A DNA stretch of 64,000 nt from Dreissena polymorpha (lineage: Eukaryota; Mollusca; Bivalvia; Myida; Dreissenidae), in NCBI RefSeq assembly GCF_020536995.1, contig NC_068361.1, positions 110,670,551-110,734,550 on the forward strand. Direction: 5' to 3'. The notes under the pieces are model-generated. The model saw nothing but the letters and a program-made list of their open reading frames with translations, searched no databases and was not told where the DNA came from. Position numbers and translations under genes: made by a program. Shown one piece after another: positions 21,666-32,197 of this stretch. Positions within the stretch are counted from its first letter, which is position 1. Each line of letters opens with the position of its first letter.

Positions 21666-24600
21666 AAAAAAAAAAATTTTTGGGGGGGGGGGGGGGTGGG
21701 GTGGGGGGGTGGGGTGGGGGTATAGTGTGAGGTGTGTGGTGGTCATTTGTGAGACAATCTTAAAAAAAAAAAAAATTAGGGGGGGGGGGGGAGGGGGGGA
21801 GGGGGGGGAGGGCACGGGGGATGGTTTGGGTGAAGTCTATTGTGGTATGTCAGGTAAGAGTAGTTTCATCAAAGTATCAATCAAATCTAATCATAAATAA
21901 AGAAGTTATGGCAATTTAGCAAACTTTAATAATTTGACCTTGAGAGTCAAGGTCATTCAAAGGTCAAAGTAAAATTCAAGTTGCCAGGTACAGTAACCTC
22001 ATGATAGCATGTAAGTATTTGAAGTTTGAAAGCAATAGCCTTGATACTTCGAGTGGATCGAAACACAAAATTTAACCATATATTAAAAGTTACTAAGTCA
22101 AAAAAGGGCCATAATTCCGTAACAATGACAACCAGAGTAATGCAACTTGTCCTTTTACTGTACCCTTATGATAGTTTGTGAGTGTTCCAAGTATGAAAGC
22201 AATATCTATTATACTTTAGGGGTAAAGTGACCAAAACATAAATCTTAACCAAATTTTCAATTTTCTATGTATAAAGGGCCCATAATTCCGTCCAAATGCC
22301 AGTCAGAGTTACATAACTTTGCCTGCACCGTCCCCTTATGATAGTTCATAAATCTTGCAAGTATGAAAGCAATAGCTTTGATACTGTAGGAATAAAGTGG
22401 ACCTAAACAGAAAACTTAATCAAATTTTCAATTTTCTAAGTATAAAAAGGGCACATAATTCTGTCAAAATGCCAGTCAGAGTTACATTTCTTTGCCTGCA
22501 CAGTCCCCTTATGATAGTTAGTAAGTGTTGCAAGTATGAAAGCAATAGCTTTGATGCTTAAGGAATAAAATGGACCTTAACACAAAACTTAACCAAAATT
22601 GTCAATTTTCTAAGTATAAAAAGGGCACATAATTCTGTCAAAATGCATGCCAGAGTTATCTAACTTTGCCTGCCCAGTCCCCTCATGATAGTAAGTAAGT
22701 GTACCAAGTTTGAATGCAATAGCATTGATACTTACTGAGAAAAGTGGAACTAAACGCAAAACTTAACCAAAATTTTCAAATTTTTAAGTATAAAAAGGGC
22801 ACATAATTCTGTCAAAATGCACGCCAGAGTTATCTAACTTTGCCTGCCTAGTCCCCTTATGATAGTAAGTAAGTGTACCAAGTTTGAATGCAATAGCATT
22901 GATACTTTCTGAGAAAAGTGGACCTAAACGCAAAACTTAACCGGACGCCGACGCCAACGCCAACGCCAACGCCGACGCCGACGCCAAGGTGATGACAATA
23001 GCTCATAATTTTTTTTCAAAAAATAGATGAGCTAAAAATAAATAACACAATATAATTCTATAAATATTTATCAGTTACTTTTAATAATATGTACCGTATT
23101 ATTGTTGTGCGCGAGTTGGACACGGAAAAATTTGCTTCTTTATTAATAAGTTCATTTTTATTGTAAAACATTTCACATATTGAGATACATTTTATATAAA
23201 GATAACTACTTATATCAAAGACAACATGTTGCAAAACATTGATCCCAAATATAGCATTTAATTTTTGTATTTTTAAGATGTGATTAATAATAAAAATCAC
23301 ACACTCGTGGCCTGCCGAACGAATCGTTACTATTAATTATATGTACGGTATTAGTGTTGTGCGCGAGTTGTCTCTCTGCGATAGTTGGACACGGAAAAAA
23401 ATCTCTTCTTTATACAAAATTCAATTTGTTTGTAAAATATTTCACATATTGAGATACATTTTATTTAATAATATCTGCTTTAATTACAGACAACATGTTG
23501 CAAAACATTGATTCCAAATATAGTATCTTATTTTTGAAAGTTTTAAGATGTGATTAATAAAAAAAACACACTTGTGGCCTGCCAAACAAATCGTGCGTTT
23601 ACCCTAAGTATATAAAACACAAATCTCATCGTTGTAAAACTTGCACAAATGTTACAAATAACTATTCTAGAGGGCACTATTAGATGCGAGCACATCTTGT
23701 CAGCAGGCGCTATTATGAATATCGCCCGCTGACTAGATGTGGGCGCGTCTTTACCGGTCACTATTCAAAATAACGGACCTGTGTAGTTTATGTACGCAAA
23801 GAAGAAACACATTAATGTGAGGTATAATATATGACAATTAGAGGGGCCCAGTTTTGAGCCAAGTGACATATGAGGTGCAAACACTTTATAAAGACCATAA
23901 AATGATATTACATGCCAAATATCAAACACATTGGCCCTTATGTTTCAGAGCATTTATTGTTTTTACTAAATACATATAAGGGAAACAAGTTAGCCCAACA
24001 GTGGGAACACTTTTGACTGAATGAACATGATTGGAACACACATTTTAAAAAAAAACATCATATGACATAACATGTAAAATACAACTGTGTTTTCTACAAA
24101 CGTAAAATACTACTACATAGATACCTACTTTTATCAGGGTCCCTCTGAGATGGGTCTGGTATAAACATGGAGGCCTCTACTGCATTCGGTATCACAGACA
24201 CTGTCTCCGGCTTGATGGCCGCACGTAACACAGTGTTCTCCTTGCTGAAGAATCAGTCATATCAGTTTAACTTAATGTTAAATTGAGAGTTGACAGCAAA
24301 ACTAGTATTTGTTAATCCTTTCCCACTCAAAAGCAAAGTTAAAATGCTATCTGCAATCTGCGAGTCTGTTCAAGTTTCATTCAATCAAAATCGGATCTGG
24401 TAATCGGTCCCATTCCCAATGCAAAAAAGATTTTTTTTTATAGATCACAAAAGCTCTAAATCTCAACTTCCATCTATATAAGTAGTTCAAGTAGGTAAAT
24501 ATAAAACTGCAAACACTTGTATTCTCAATTTTGAAGATTTCTTTAGCAAAACAACAACACTTATTTCCCAATTTTAGTCAAAACGCCGCAAATTTTCCAA

Positions 24601-26981
24601 ATCAAAATGGGGAAAAAGCACACCAGGTTTTATGCTGTTTGCTCTTATCAGTATCTAAGGGTTGGAATGAAACCTTAAAAACTTGAATACAGTGATTAAG
24701 ACCTTTATTAAGTTTAACTTTCTAAGGGAATACAAATGCGTCAAAATACAAAGTGGTAAAGGGTTAAATGTTTGTATATTAGTAGTGTCATGCTCAACCC
24801 TCCATGTGTCAGTGATAGGGGAAATACAATAGCCTTGCAACAACCAATATTTTAACTGTTATATTAATTTTCAATGTTTGATATTTAATCCATGGAAGTT
24901 TCAGCTTAAATGTTACAAGAATTCCAGATAAAATTATAGTGGAAACTTTTCCTCATGTTAGTACTGCCTTAATATTTGGTGAACACATGGTCTGAATGTG
25001 CACTCATATATATGCACTTGTTGCATATAAGAAGCACAAAGAACAATCATGTAACGCTATACAAAAGGCATAAGTTTGGATATTTTTTTAGATGTATTTG
25101 TTTCTTATATGTCACCTGAACAATATACATTATTTTCGTTAAGATTACGTGTAGGTTCTTTAAAGCTGATTCATGATAAGTATGAATCAAATGACATATG
25201 TGAAAAACAACACTTTTATTACAAATAAAATCACCTAAACACTAACCCACGTGTAAGGAAATAGGCCGGGTTATCACAAACAAACATTTTTTTAAGAATG
25301 GTCCAAGTAAGGGTTTTGTTTATTCTGTTTAGTATAAAATCAAACAAGGCTTGTAAAACAATGTGAATTTGAATAGAATCATATGAGGTAAATAAAGTAT
25401 TATTTTATTCAAAATGTCCTCCTAGACCAAATTTTCACACAGTTCAGCATTTGATTCTTTAAAGTGAATTATTACCGGTAAGTAACAACCCTTACACTAA
25501 TCATGAGGGAAATGAAATCTCTAATGAACTATAAAGAACTATGAGTATACCTTGTATGGGACACACAGATTGCATGATGGCAGTCGGCAAGGGAGAACTT
25601 GAGGAGTTTATTAGTGAGAATGGAGCTTGCATCAGCGAAGCCGAACAGTGAGTGATCTGTGAACACGGTCTTCAGGCCCATGTTACGTGCATGGAACATT
25701 GCTTCATGGGCCATAGTGGAAAATGCCTGGAAGAGAATAGATTGATTGTCATACTCAAGACAACAAGCTGGGAAATTATACGGTAAACTCTAGTGTGTAT
25801 TTTTAACCTGTCTACATGTATTTTGAATATTATTTCAAAAAGTCTTTAAGCCTATGAGGTGAGTTCTGGGAAAACTTGGCTTAATGCATGTGGGGAAATT
25901 GTCTTCCCAAATTTACTTGCGCTTTTAGCACCAGCTTATTAGGGTAGACACTTTACGCCAAGAATCGAGTTTTGTTTAGAAGAAATTTCCTTAAATAAAA
26001 AATTCCATTAAAGCTGAAAATGCTGTCCCTGATTAGCCTGTTGAGGCTGAACAGTCTAAATTGGGACTATGCTATAGGCACATGCATTAAGTCCTATAAA
26101 AAAGGGCACATAAATCTTGAGATCACTGAATGTCCTACCGAATGTCCATGCACAATGTGGATGTCCTCTCGTATGAAGATGTTTCTCAGCAGGGGCAGGG
26201 TGGTAAGAATGGTGGGCAGAACACACTGGTTATACATGGTCGGGAAGGGTAGATAGTACACCTGAACAACAGTGAGCCGTGTTCTGAGAAAACTTGGCAT
26301 AATGCATGTGCGTAAAGTGTTTTCAGATTAGCCTGTGCAGTCCGCACATGCTAAACAGGGACGACACTTTCCGCTATTATGGTATTTTTAGTTTGAAGGA
26401 AGTCCCTCCTTACCAAAAATCAAGTTTAGACGGAAAGTGTTGTCCCTGATTAGCCTGTGCAGACTGCACAGGCTAATTTGGGATGACAATTAACACACAT
26501 GCATTATTGATTAAGCCCAGTTTTCTCAGAACAAGGCTTAGTGTGATATTGCTATGAGAGCTAGCTACATTTATTGCATTTAACCTGCAATTTTGATTTT
26601 ATATCCCGCATTTTTTTTATTCTGATAAGTATATTAATTTTAATCTCAGCAACCAAGCTATAGTCATTTTCAAGATTTGAAATTTTAAGCACATTAGTTT
26701 AGTGATTTAACGTTAAGTATTTTCTTCATTGGCTTCTTCATCTGATGAGAGAACTAAGCGTTTCAATATGCCTTAGGCTTTTGATGTCATCAACCTAAAA
26801 TAAATATGCTTAAACTAAACAGACCTTGAGCCCATTCTTGAGGTACCTGACCCCCCTCCGGTTGCCATAGAAGTGTGTGACAATTATGACCTTGTGACCC
26901 CTGTTGATGAGGCACTGGGACACGTGGTATATGTGACTCTCCACGCCACCTTGGTTCGGGAAGAAGAAGTCTGATACCATA
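20389..26981 (-). CDS. PIGA: PIGA (GPI GlcNAc-transferase catalytic subunit), five internal exons
   Basis: Exons in transcript order are 26981-26825, 26261-26139, 25726-25551, 24244-24129 and 20496-20389; phases join perfectly and give about 226 residues. PIGA is the glycosyltransferase that, with PIGC, PIGH and partners on the cytosolic face of the ER, moves GlcNAc from UDP-GlcNAc to phosphatidylinositol. The reading closely follows vertebrate [124 protein letters not shown] is the N-lobe loop and SRLVYRKG the start of the donor-binding lobe. The short first exon is not found. Human PIGA has 484 residues; the C-terminal half with the E-x7-E motif and membrane anchor is absent from 18271-20388, most likely because of the gap. 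Confidence 0.95.
20665..21083 (-). mobile_element. TIR element with partial tRNA-like core, copy 1
   Basis: The ends are TTAAAGGGACATTTTTACAG and GGAAAGGTCCCTTTAA, an inverted pair. Inside, the minus strand reads TGAGCATCACTGGCCGAGTG, like the D-arm and box A of a class II tRNA (Ser/Leu). The box B part seems to have been lost by an internal deletion. Sequence outside the core matches the copies at 28400 and 57549. Confidence 0.7.
21203..21343. repeat. Hairpin with perfect 26-bp stem
   Basis: Arms 21236-21261 and 21285-21310 (AGAATAGTGACCAGCCAGGC and its complement) are perfectly paired around a 23-base loop. Pairing continues outward imperfectly through GTGAGGGCC-like and AAAACC blocks. It is a small foldback element in the last visible PIGA intron region. 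Confidence 0.85.
21388..23038. repeat. Large repeat element: G/A runs plus ~170-bp tandem units
   Basis: It opens AACAAGAGCACCGCCTTGGC and closes ATAGATGAGCTAAAAA. The first third has long A and G runs (21545-21812). The rest has about six diverged units with CCCCTTATGATAGT, AGTATGAAAGCAATAGC and AAAGTGGACCTAAACAC, ending in a GCCGAC/GCCAAC run. It sits in the PIGA intron between exons 5 and 6. Confidence 0.85.
23085..23590. repeat. Direct duplication of a ~252-bp segment
   Basis: Two diverged copies, about 23085-23336 and 23337-23590, share GTTGTGCGCGAGTTG, CATATTGAGATACATTTTAT, GACAACATGTTGCAAAACAT and GTGGCCTGCC. They lie in the PIGA intron between exons 5 and 6. Confidence 0.85.
23683..23750. 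repeat. Imperfect palindrome (~30-bp arms)
   Basis: GCACATCTTGTCAGCAGGCG pairs with CGCCCGCTGACTAGATGTGG around an 8-base centre. It may be part of a small foldback element reaching about 23660-23775. Confidence 0.7.
24129..24244 (-). CDS. PIGA: PIGA exon 5: SKENTVLRA block
   Basis: It completes serine and reads [20 protein letters not shown], then [18 protein letters not shown], leaving one base. The donor is GTAGGT; a second GT four bases on would break the frame to the next exon. Confidence 0.92.
25551..25726 (-). CDS. PIGA: PIGA exon 4: [11 protein letters not shown] block
   Basis: It begins [20 protein letters not shown] and contains [20 protein letters not shown], then HHAICVSHT. It ends with two bases of a serine codon at GTATAC. 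Confidence 0.96.
25861..26096. mobile_element. GATTAGCCTGTGC TIR element, degraded copy
   Basis: It starts GAGTTCTGGGAAAACTTGGC, contains GTCCCTGATTAGCCTG, and ends GGCACATGCATTAAGTCC. It is well diverged from the other copies. It ends about 42 bp past the donor of PIGA exon 3. Confidence 0.7.
26139..26261 (-). CDS. PIGA: PIGA exon 3
   Basis: Forty-one codons from [20 protein letters not shown] to [12 protein letters not shown], phase 0 at both ends. Two copies of the GATTAGCCTGTGC TIR element lie very close on either side. Confidence 0.95.
26273..26539. mobile_element. GATTAGCCTGTGC TIR element
   Basis: The ends GCCGTGTTCTGAGAAAACTT and AGTTTTCTCAGAACAAGGC are inverted. Inside are two nested inverted blocks of GATTAGCCTGTGCAGTCCGC type flanking GTTTGAAGGAAGTCCCTCCT. 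No ORF is present, so it is a non-autonomous DNA element. Its edge lies about 10 bp from the acceptor of PIGA exon 3. Confidence 0.9.
26825..26981 (-). CDS. PIGA: PIGA exon 2: N-lobe GGVES loop
   Basis: The acceptor TTTTCTTCAG is followed by T-ATG-GTA, so one base completes the preceding cysteine codon of the ICMVSDFF motif. It ends YLKNGLK in phase 0 at GTCTGT, a weak but usable donor. The frame is open upstream, so a start within this ORF cannot be excluded, but the family suggests a separate first exon. Confidence 0.92.
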
Positions 26982-27227
26982 CTGAAGAAAATGATGCAGA
27001 TTGCACAAATAAGTTTCAGGACTGGTAAGTGTATTGTCATTATAACATGGGTTTAGGAGGGGCATATTTCTTGCAAAAATTTACAATTTCTTTAATAAAA
27101 TGAGGGTGTGGCATGACACAAGATATACCTTGAAGGCTGAGAGATGAACAACATTTGGAAGAGATAAGATGTTATCCAATAACATTTTAAATGCAATGGC
27201 TTTTAATAACTTAAACAATAATAAAAC

Positions 27228-27535
27228 AAGGCTATTGTCAAGCAATATGGTCCCCTACCGGCTCCACCATTGTCAGAAATTCCACCATTTTCAGGATTTT
27301 TTTTTGTTGTTGCCATAGCAACCACAATTTTTTACGTAGGAACAAAATGAAAATGAAATTACGTGCTTTATGTCCATATTGCCATCTATCCATGTTGCAA
27401 GTTTCATGAAAAAATATTAAGAACTTTTACAGTTATCGCAGGATCCAGAAAAGTGTGACTGACTGACTGACAGACTGACAGACAGAGCGCAAACCATTAG
27501 TCCCCTCTGGTGAAACCGGTAGGGGACAATAACTC
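27228..27535. mobile_element. Short TIR repeat with TCCCCTACCGG ends
   Basis: GGTCCCCTACCGG near the left pairs with ACCGGTAGGGGAC near the right. Inside are GTTGCCATAGCAACCAC and a degenerate GACT/GACA run. No coding capacity. Confidence 0.75.
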
Positions 27536-27568
27536 AAGCTAAAACAATACTAAGTAAATGGAAGTACA

Positions 27569-28212
27569 TTCAGCGATTTTTTACCCTTCTTTATAAAGTA
27601 CCTGTAAAATATACTTTCCCAATTGAAGAAAAACTACAAAATTCCCAATTGCCATCTGAAAAATTCCCAAAGTAAAGAAAAATTTCGACCATTTTTTTCC
27701 AAAAGTGCATTATCTGTAAGTTAATAAACAAGAGCATCCCATAACAGGTGCAACGCTCGGCTGCGGGTGCAGTTGTGAATATTGACCCAAAAATGGGTGT
27801 GGCATGTAGAACTGATCAAGGTGCAGCTACATACCAAGTTTCAAAAATGTAGGTTGAAGCACTTTGATTTAAGAGCCAATGTTCAAAACCTTGACAAAAT
27901 ATAAAGGTTTTAGCACGATGTGGACGACACGACACAACAAGCTAGCTATGACAATTATACCTCGGGTTTTCTCCGAAAACAGCCGAGCTAATAAAATGAG
28001 CACTGACACTGAACATTTCAAGCCAAAATGAATGGAAATCAGTATTTGAGTTAATCTGTTCTATTGATACCAAGCAATTAAAAAAACACATAATTCCCAA
28101 TTTGAAGATTTCATGACGCGAATTTTCCCAATTTCAGGGGTTATTGCGCTAATTTTTCCCAATTGGTATCATGGTACCGGTACTTTTCCCAATTGGGTAA
28201 GAAAAATCGCTG
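27569..28212. mobile_element. TIR element with TTCCCAATTG motifs, interrupted
   Basis: Ends CAGCGATTTTTTACCC and GGGTAAGAAAAATCGCTG are inverted. The body holds many TTCCCAATT or CCCAATTGG strings. It is split by the nested element at 27727-27991, which therefore inserted later. Confidence 0.75.
27727..27991 (+). repeat. Dispersed repeat ending CCGAAAACAGCCGAGC, copy 3 (nested)
   Basis: It carries CAACGCTCGGCTGCGGGTGC, AATGGGTGTGGCATGTAGAA and TTCTCCGAAAACAGCCGAGC. It lacks the GACCTTGACC block of the other two copies and lies inside the 27569-28212 element. Confidence 0.85.
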
Positions 28213-28399
28213 ACGTTAATTTACTTTTTGCATTTCTTACCATACATTATATTTCATGGTTGTTTGCTGCAATGTAGCAGTTAACTCTGATGTTTCAGTT
28301 TTACTGTCAGGAGGAGTGAGTACATCTGCTTAACTGAAAGTGTTCAACTGGAAAAGTGAACATGTATGTTTGTGTACAACAAAAAGCAATTTCAACATT

Positions 28400-28858
28400 C
28401 AAATAGTATTGAATTTTTAGTACTTTCACAAACATGTTATTGTTGTTTTTTAAATTTAAATCCTGCACTAAAGCTAAAATATCCATTATATGCATCTTTT
28501 GACGAAAAAACCCTGAAAATTAGAAAGCACTGCCACGGGAAACAATGAAATAATTTGGATAGTTTTGTTGTTGTTGTTTTTATATTTTGTGACAATACGA
28601 GGATCGCTTACATAAAATACATCACTCATTGTATCAGCGCATACATGTAGATAACCAAGTGATAGAAGTGTCAGACTTTTACTCCAGAGGCCAGTGGTTC
28701 GAGCTGAGTTGAGGGTTCCTTTTTTTTTCTTTCTTTAATTTTATTCTAGTTTTCCACTAGAGCCTTTTAGATCCAACGTTTACATTTACCAATATCATGC
28801 ATTTAATGGCAAACTTAAATATCTGCCAAAGTCTGTGAAAAAGGCCCCTTTAATGGTG
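28400..28858 (+). mobile_element. TIR element with tRNA-like core, copy 2
   Basis: It shares AAAATATCCATTATATGCAT and TATTTTGTGACAATACGAGG with copy 3, then AACCAAGTGATAGAAGTGTC, GACTTTTACTCCAGAGGCCA and GTGGTTCGAGCTGAGTTGAG, where GTGGTTCGAGC resembles box B. It ends GTGAAAAAGGCCCCTTTAA. The left edge is diverged and uncertain. Confidence 0.65.
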
Positions 28859-29341
28859 ATGATTCTATATCTGTCTCTAACCAAAAGCAACTATGGCATT
28901 TATTATATCATTGTACATGTACAAAGATCAGATGTGCGCATTTTCTCTAACTTAAAAACAAGTCATGAACGCTGTTTTAAGTTTCTATGATATGTACCCA
29001 GAACAAAATGAGTGTGTTGGATACCAGACACACAGCAAAATTGATCACTGTATGATGAAGTGATTTCACTGTATTTCCAAGGATAACATATCACTTTGAA
29101 CACATTTATTTTTTTTGTATTATTTGATAAAAGCATTTTATTTATTGTGTTAATATTCTTGTGCTTGCATATAAATGTTATTTAATATTTGTATTGCCAT
29201 AAATTACAATGTACTTAATTATGTCTGTACTGAAAACACTAGCATCATTAAATTTAAATGCTTACAAAAGCGGAAAAGAAATATAATATGATGATATAAT
29301 GTTGTGTTTGTTTGCATGAATTATATATATATATAATACAG

Positions 29342-30763
29342 TACAGTCCACGCGTTTTCCCTAAAAAACGCTCTCCCTCCGCGGGGGATTTATCTGCTAG
29401 AGAGTGATTCCGCGGCGGGGAAGGCGAGGTGTACTCGCTAAAACGCTTGGCATGCCGCCAAGTTAGCTAATACCCGCGACGTTTATTACTTAAGCCTAGT
29501 CGGTAAATGCAGACAATTTCCGTTCTTATCAGGACACCGCCGCACGACACCGCGGTAGCAGTGTGCTACTGTGCATGCCAAAAAATAAAAACATTGTAAT
29601 TAAAAATTGTTTAAATACTGTGGGTTATAAAAATAAAGATAATTGTTTGAAAAATAAATATATGTTTTTATTCACAGGTACGTCTATTATTGAATATGAA
29701 TGAATATTTGACACGTTAAGCATTTTGACAAATTAATATTTAATTCATAACACGTATAACACAAGAATAAATGTTCCGTAAATATCCAAATGAGAATAAT
29801 AGTTTGTAATCCGAAACGCGCTTCTGATTTTTAATGCTTACACGACGTTTACAAATGCTTCCATTATACAGTCATCATGTATATTTGAAATTTTCTCGAC
29901 ATAAGCGCGCGAAAATTATGTTGCAATGTACAAGTTCAAGGTGTATGCGTGGAAAGAGTGCATGTATTGATTTTTTTATACAAACTTTGTAGCACAGAGA
30001 ACACTGAATTCTGTTGATTTTGGTTAAAAGTTTCTTTGGTATTTTTTAACACAATTATATCGCGAATAATTTGATAATTCATCCAAATTAATTTCAATTC
30101 AAAAACGCTGTATCTTTATCGTTACGGTATTTTAGTAGAGTAATTATTGAAACAGTAATTGTACTGTATACTGATTAAAGAGAACATCTGGACGGAACTG
30201 GATTAAGTGTTTGGCGTTTTGAAAACATGCAAAGCTTGTCTACTGACCTATTGTGTAGACTGCTGTCTGTGGTGTTTTGACAAAAGGGATTATCATGTGT
30301 GAATGTCACTCTGCCGATTTGGTTCATAATTGACCACTCGCCAGGTGTCAATCATACTCACAAAATAATCAATAAGATTTCGTTTATTGCGGCCACATGG
30401 TCCGACAAACAAAAACACAACTTAGTGGGCGGAGCGATCTGATATTTGGCGACTGGTCAATGATAATTACTGGTAATACATTGTTTGGAATGTAATTATT
30501 TTATATACATAAGTACTTGTAATGAATGTAATTTTATTTGAAAATCAGGAAGTCAAACAAAGTTAAATTGATCGTGTTAAACACGGAGTTTCCTCCGCTT
30601 GCACAACGCAGAAGGCCGCAGCGTCAGCTTATCAATTTGCTGATCATTAACCTCAGCAGCACCAATCATGCAAACTCCGCGCATCGCAGGACGTTCTTAA
30701 TCTCCCTCCGTGGGCGTGTCCGCGGAAGTAGCGAGGGAAATAGGGGAAAACGCGTGGACTGTA
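29342..30763. mobile_element. Non-autonomous Tc1/mariner-like element (1.4 kb)
   Basis: Termini CAGTCCACGCGTTTTCCC and GGGGAAAACGCGTGGACTG are an inverted pair that begins CAGT and is flanked by TA on both sides, as in Tc1/mariner insertions. Subterminal GC-rich blocks (CTCCCTCCGCGGGGG) follow. No transposase could be read inside, so it is an internally replaced or MITE-like derivative. Family assignment rests only on TA and CAGT. Confidence 0.7.
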
Positions 30764-30939
30764 CCGTATATATATAACCTTACAGCAACAAAGCTTAATG
30801 TATGCAGTGAAGAGTGATAAGTGATAATTTAAAATGGCTTTAAAATAGCTCAGTTTTTAGTTGCTAAAGATTATTAAACTAGAGACAAATACTGAAATAG
30901 GGCAAATGAAAATTTATCACAGCGAGATACCTGACAGAC

Positions 30940-31640
30940 CTACAGTTAAGGTGCGTATTTGCGTAAATACCCAATGTACAATTGCCAATTACGCATAGAA
31001 AAATAAAACCATGCGTACCGAAACCCAATTGAAATTGCCGATTACGCATATCATATTTTCCTGTGCGTAACAAGTAAATCTGTCCCGGAAATACCCGGGT
31101 CCAAAATATGGGGTTCATTCCGCTTTGTCCAAGCACTTTCAGTATAACCTTCAGCACAATAATATGTACAGAAGAAAGCGTCTATGTAACTATGTGTTAT
31201 TGTTGTAAAAATGTCAAAACCGCGAGGCTGTAAAAAGGGAAACAACGTATCCCAGGCACAAAAAACACACTCAATTTTAAGTTATTTAACCGCGAGCAAC
31301 ACAAAATCAGAAGCGGAAACAATTGTAAACTAATTCTTGACGATATTGTGTCGGAGGCAAGCGTTGACAGTGTTTACATTGCAAGAAAACTGGTTGAAAA
31401 ATTTGTCGAACTTTTTTTATGGATACATAATAACACTAGATCTCTGAAACTAATCAATTAAGAGTGGAACTTCAACCAGCTCATTTTGGTAAGCATTTGA
31501 GAATTTAAGACAATGAAAATACCAAATTTTAATACAAAAATACCCAATTGCCAATTAAATAACTGGGTTCCGACTTTTTTGTACCCAATTGAAAATACCC
31601 AATTGGACTCAAAAGTAGTGGGTATTTATGTACTCAGAAA
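30940..31640. repeat. Repeat with many CCAATTG / AATTGCC motifs
   Basis: It opens GGTGCGTATTTGCGTAAATA and closes ATACCCAATTGGACTC. It repeats ACCCAATTGAAA-type strings and resembles in style, but not in its ends, the element at 27569-28212. Boundaries are approximate. Confidence 0.45.
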
Positions 31641-32037
31641 AGTTATTTGGAGCTCTGACCTGATCTGACACATCATGTTGTTTTATTACGATATTCAGTT
31701 TATTATATAATCAACAGCATTAAAGCAAAATTAATTATTCATATTATCATAATAGGACTTGCAATGTTGAAAAAAAACTTATGCAAAATACACAATTGTT
31801 TGTTGAGGTTGTTGTTGTTGTTCTGATATTTTTAGGTCCAAACGGTTCATGGCAAAACAAAACGGATTTCAACAAACTGTTTAACTTAAATGTTGTCACT
31901 ACATTCCCTGGTAAAATCATGCTTGTTATTTGAATTTGTGACGAACATATGTGTTATTTGTTCAATTATATACAGTGAATAAAGTATCAAGTGTTTCATC
32001 CTGTGTTTTGTTTTTACATAAGTGAACTTTTTATAGT

Positions 32038-32197
32038 AGGAAAAACATCGACCATCTTATTTACACTCCGCAATGCCACAACTAATAAAGGTTCTTACGT
32101 CTCCCTTTTTTTTAATTTGCTAACTCATAGGGAGACGTAAGAACCTTTATTAGTTGTGGCATTGCGGAGTGTAAATAAGATGATCGATGTTTTTCCT
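32038..32197. repeat. Near-perfect 69-bp hairpin
   Basis: Arms 32038-32106 and 32129-32197 are complementary with one mismatch found by eye, around a 22-base loop. The sequence next to the loop is TTCTTACGTCTCCCT / AGGGAGACGTAAGAA. It has no coding role that I can see. Confidence 0.95.
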
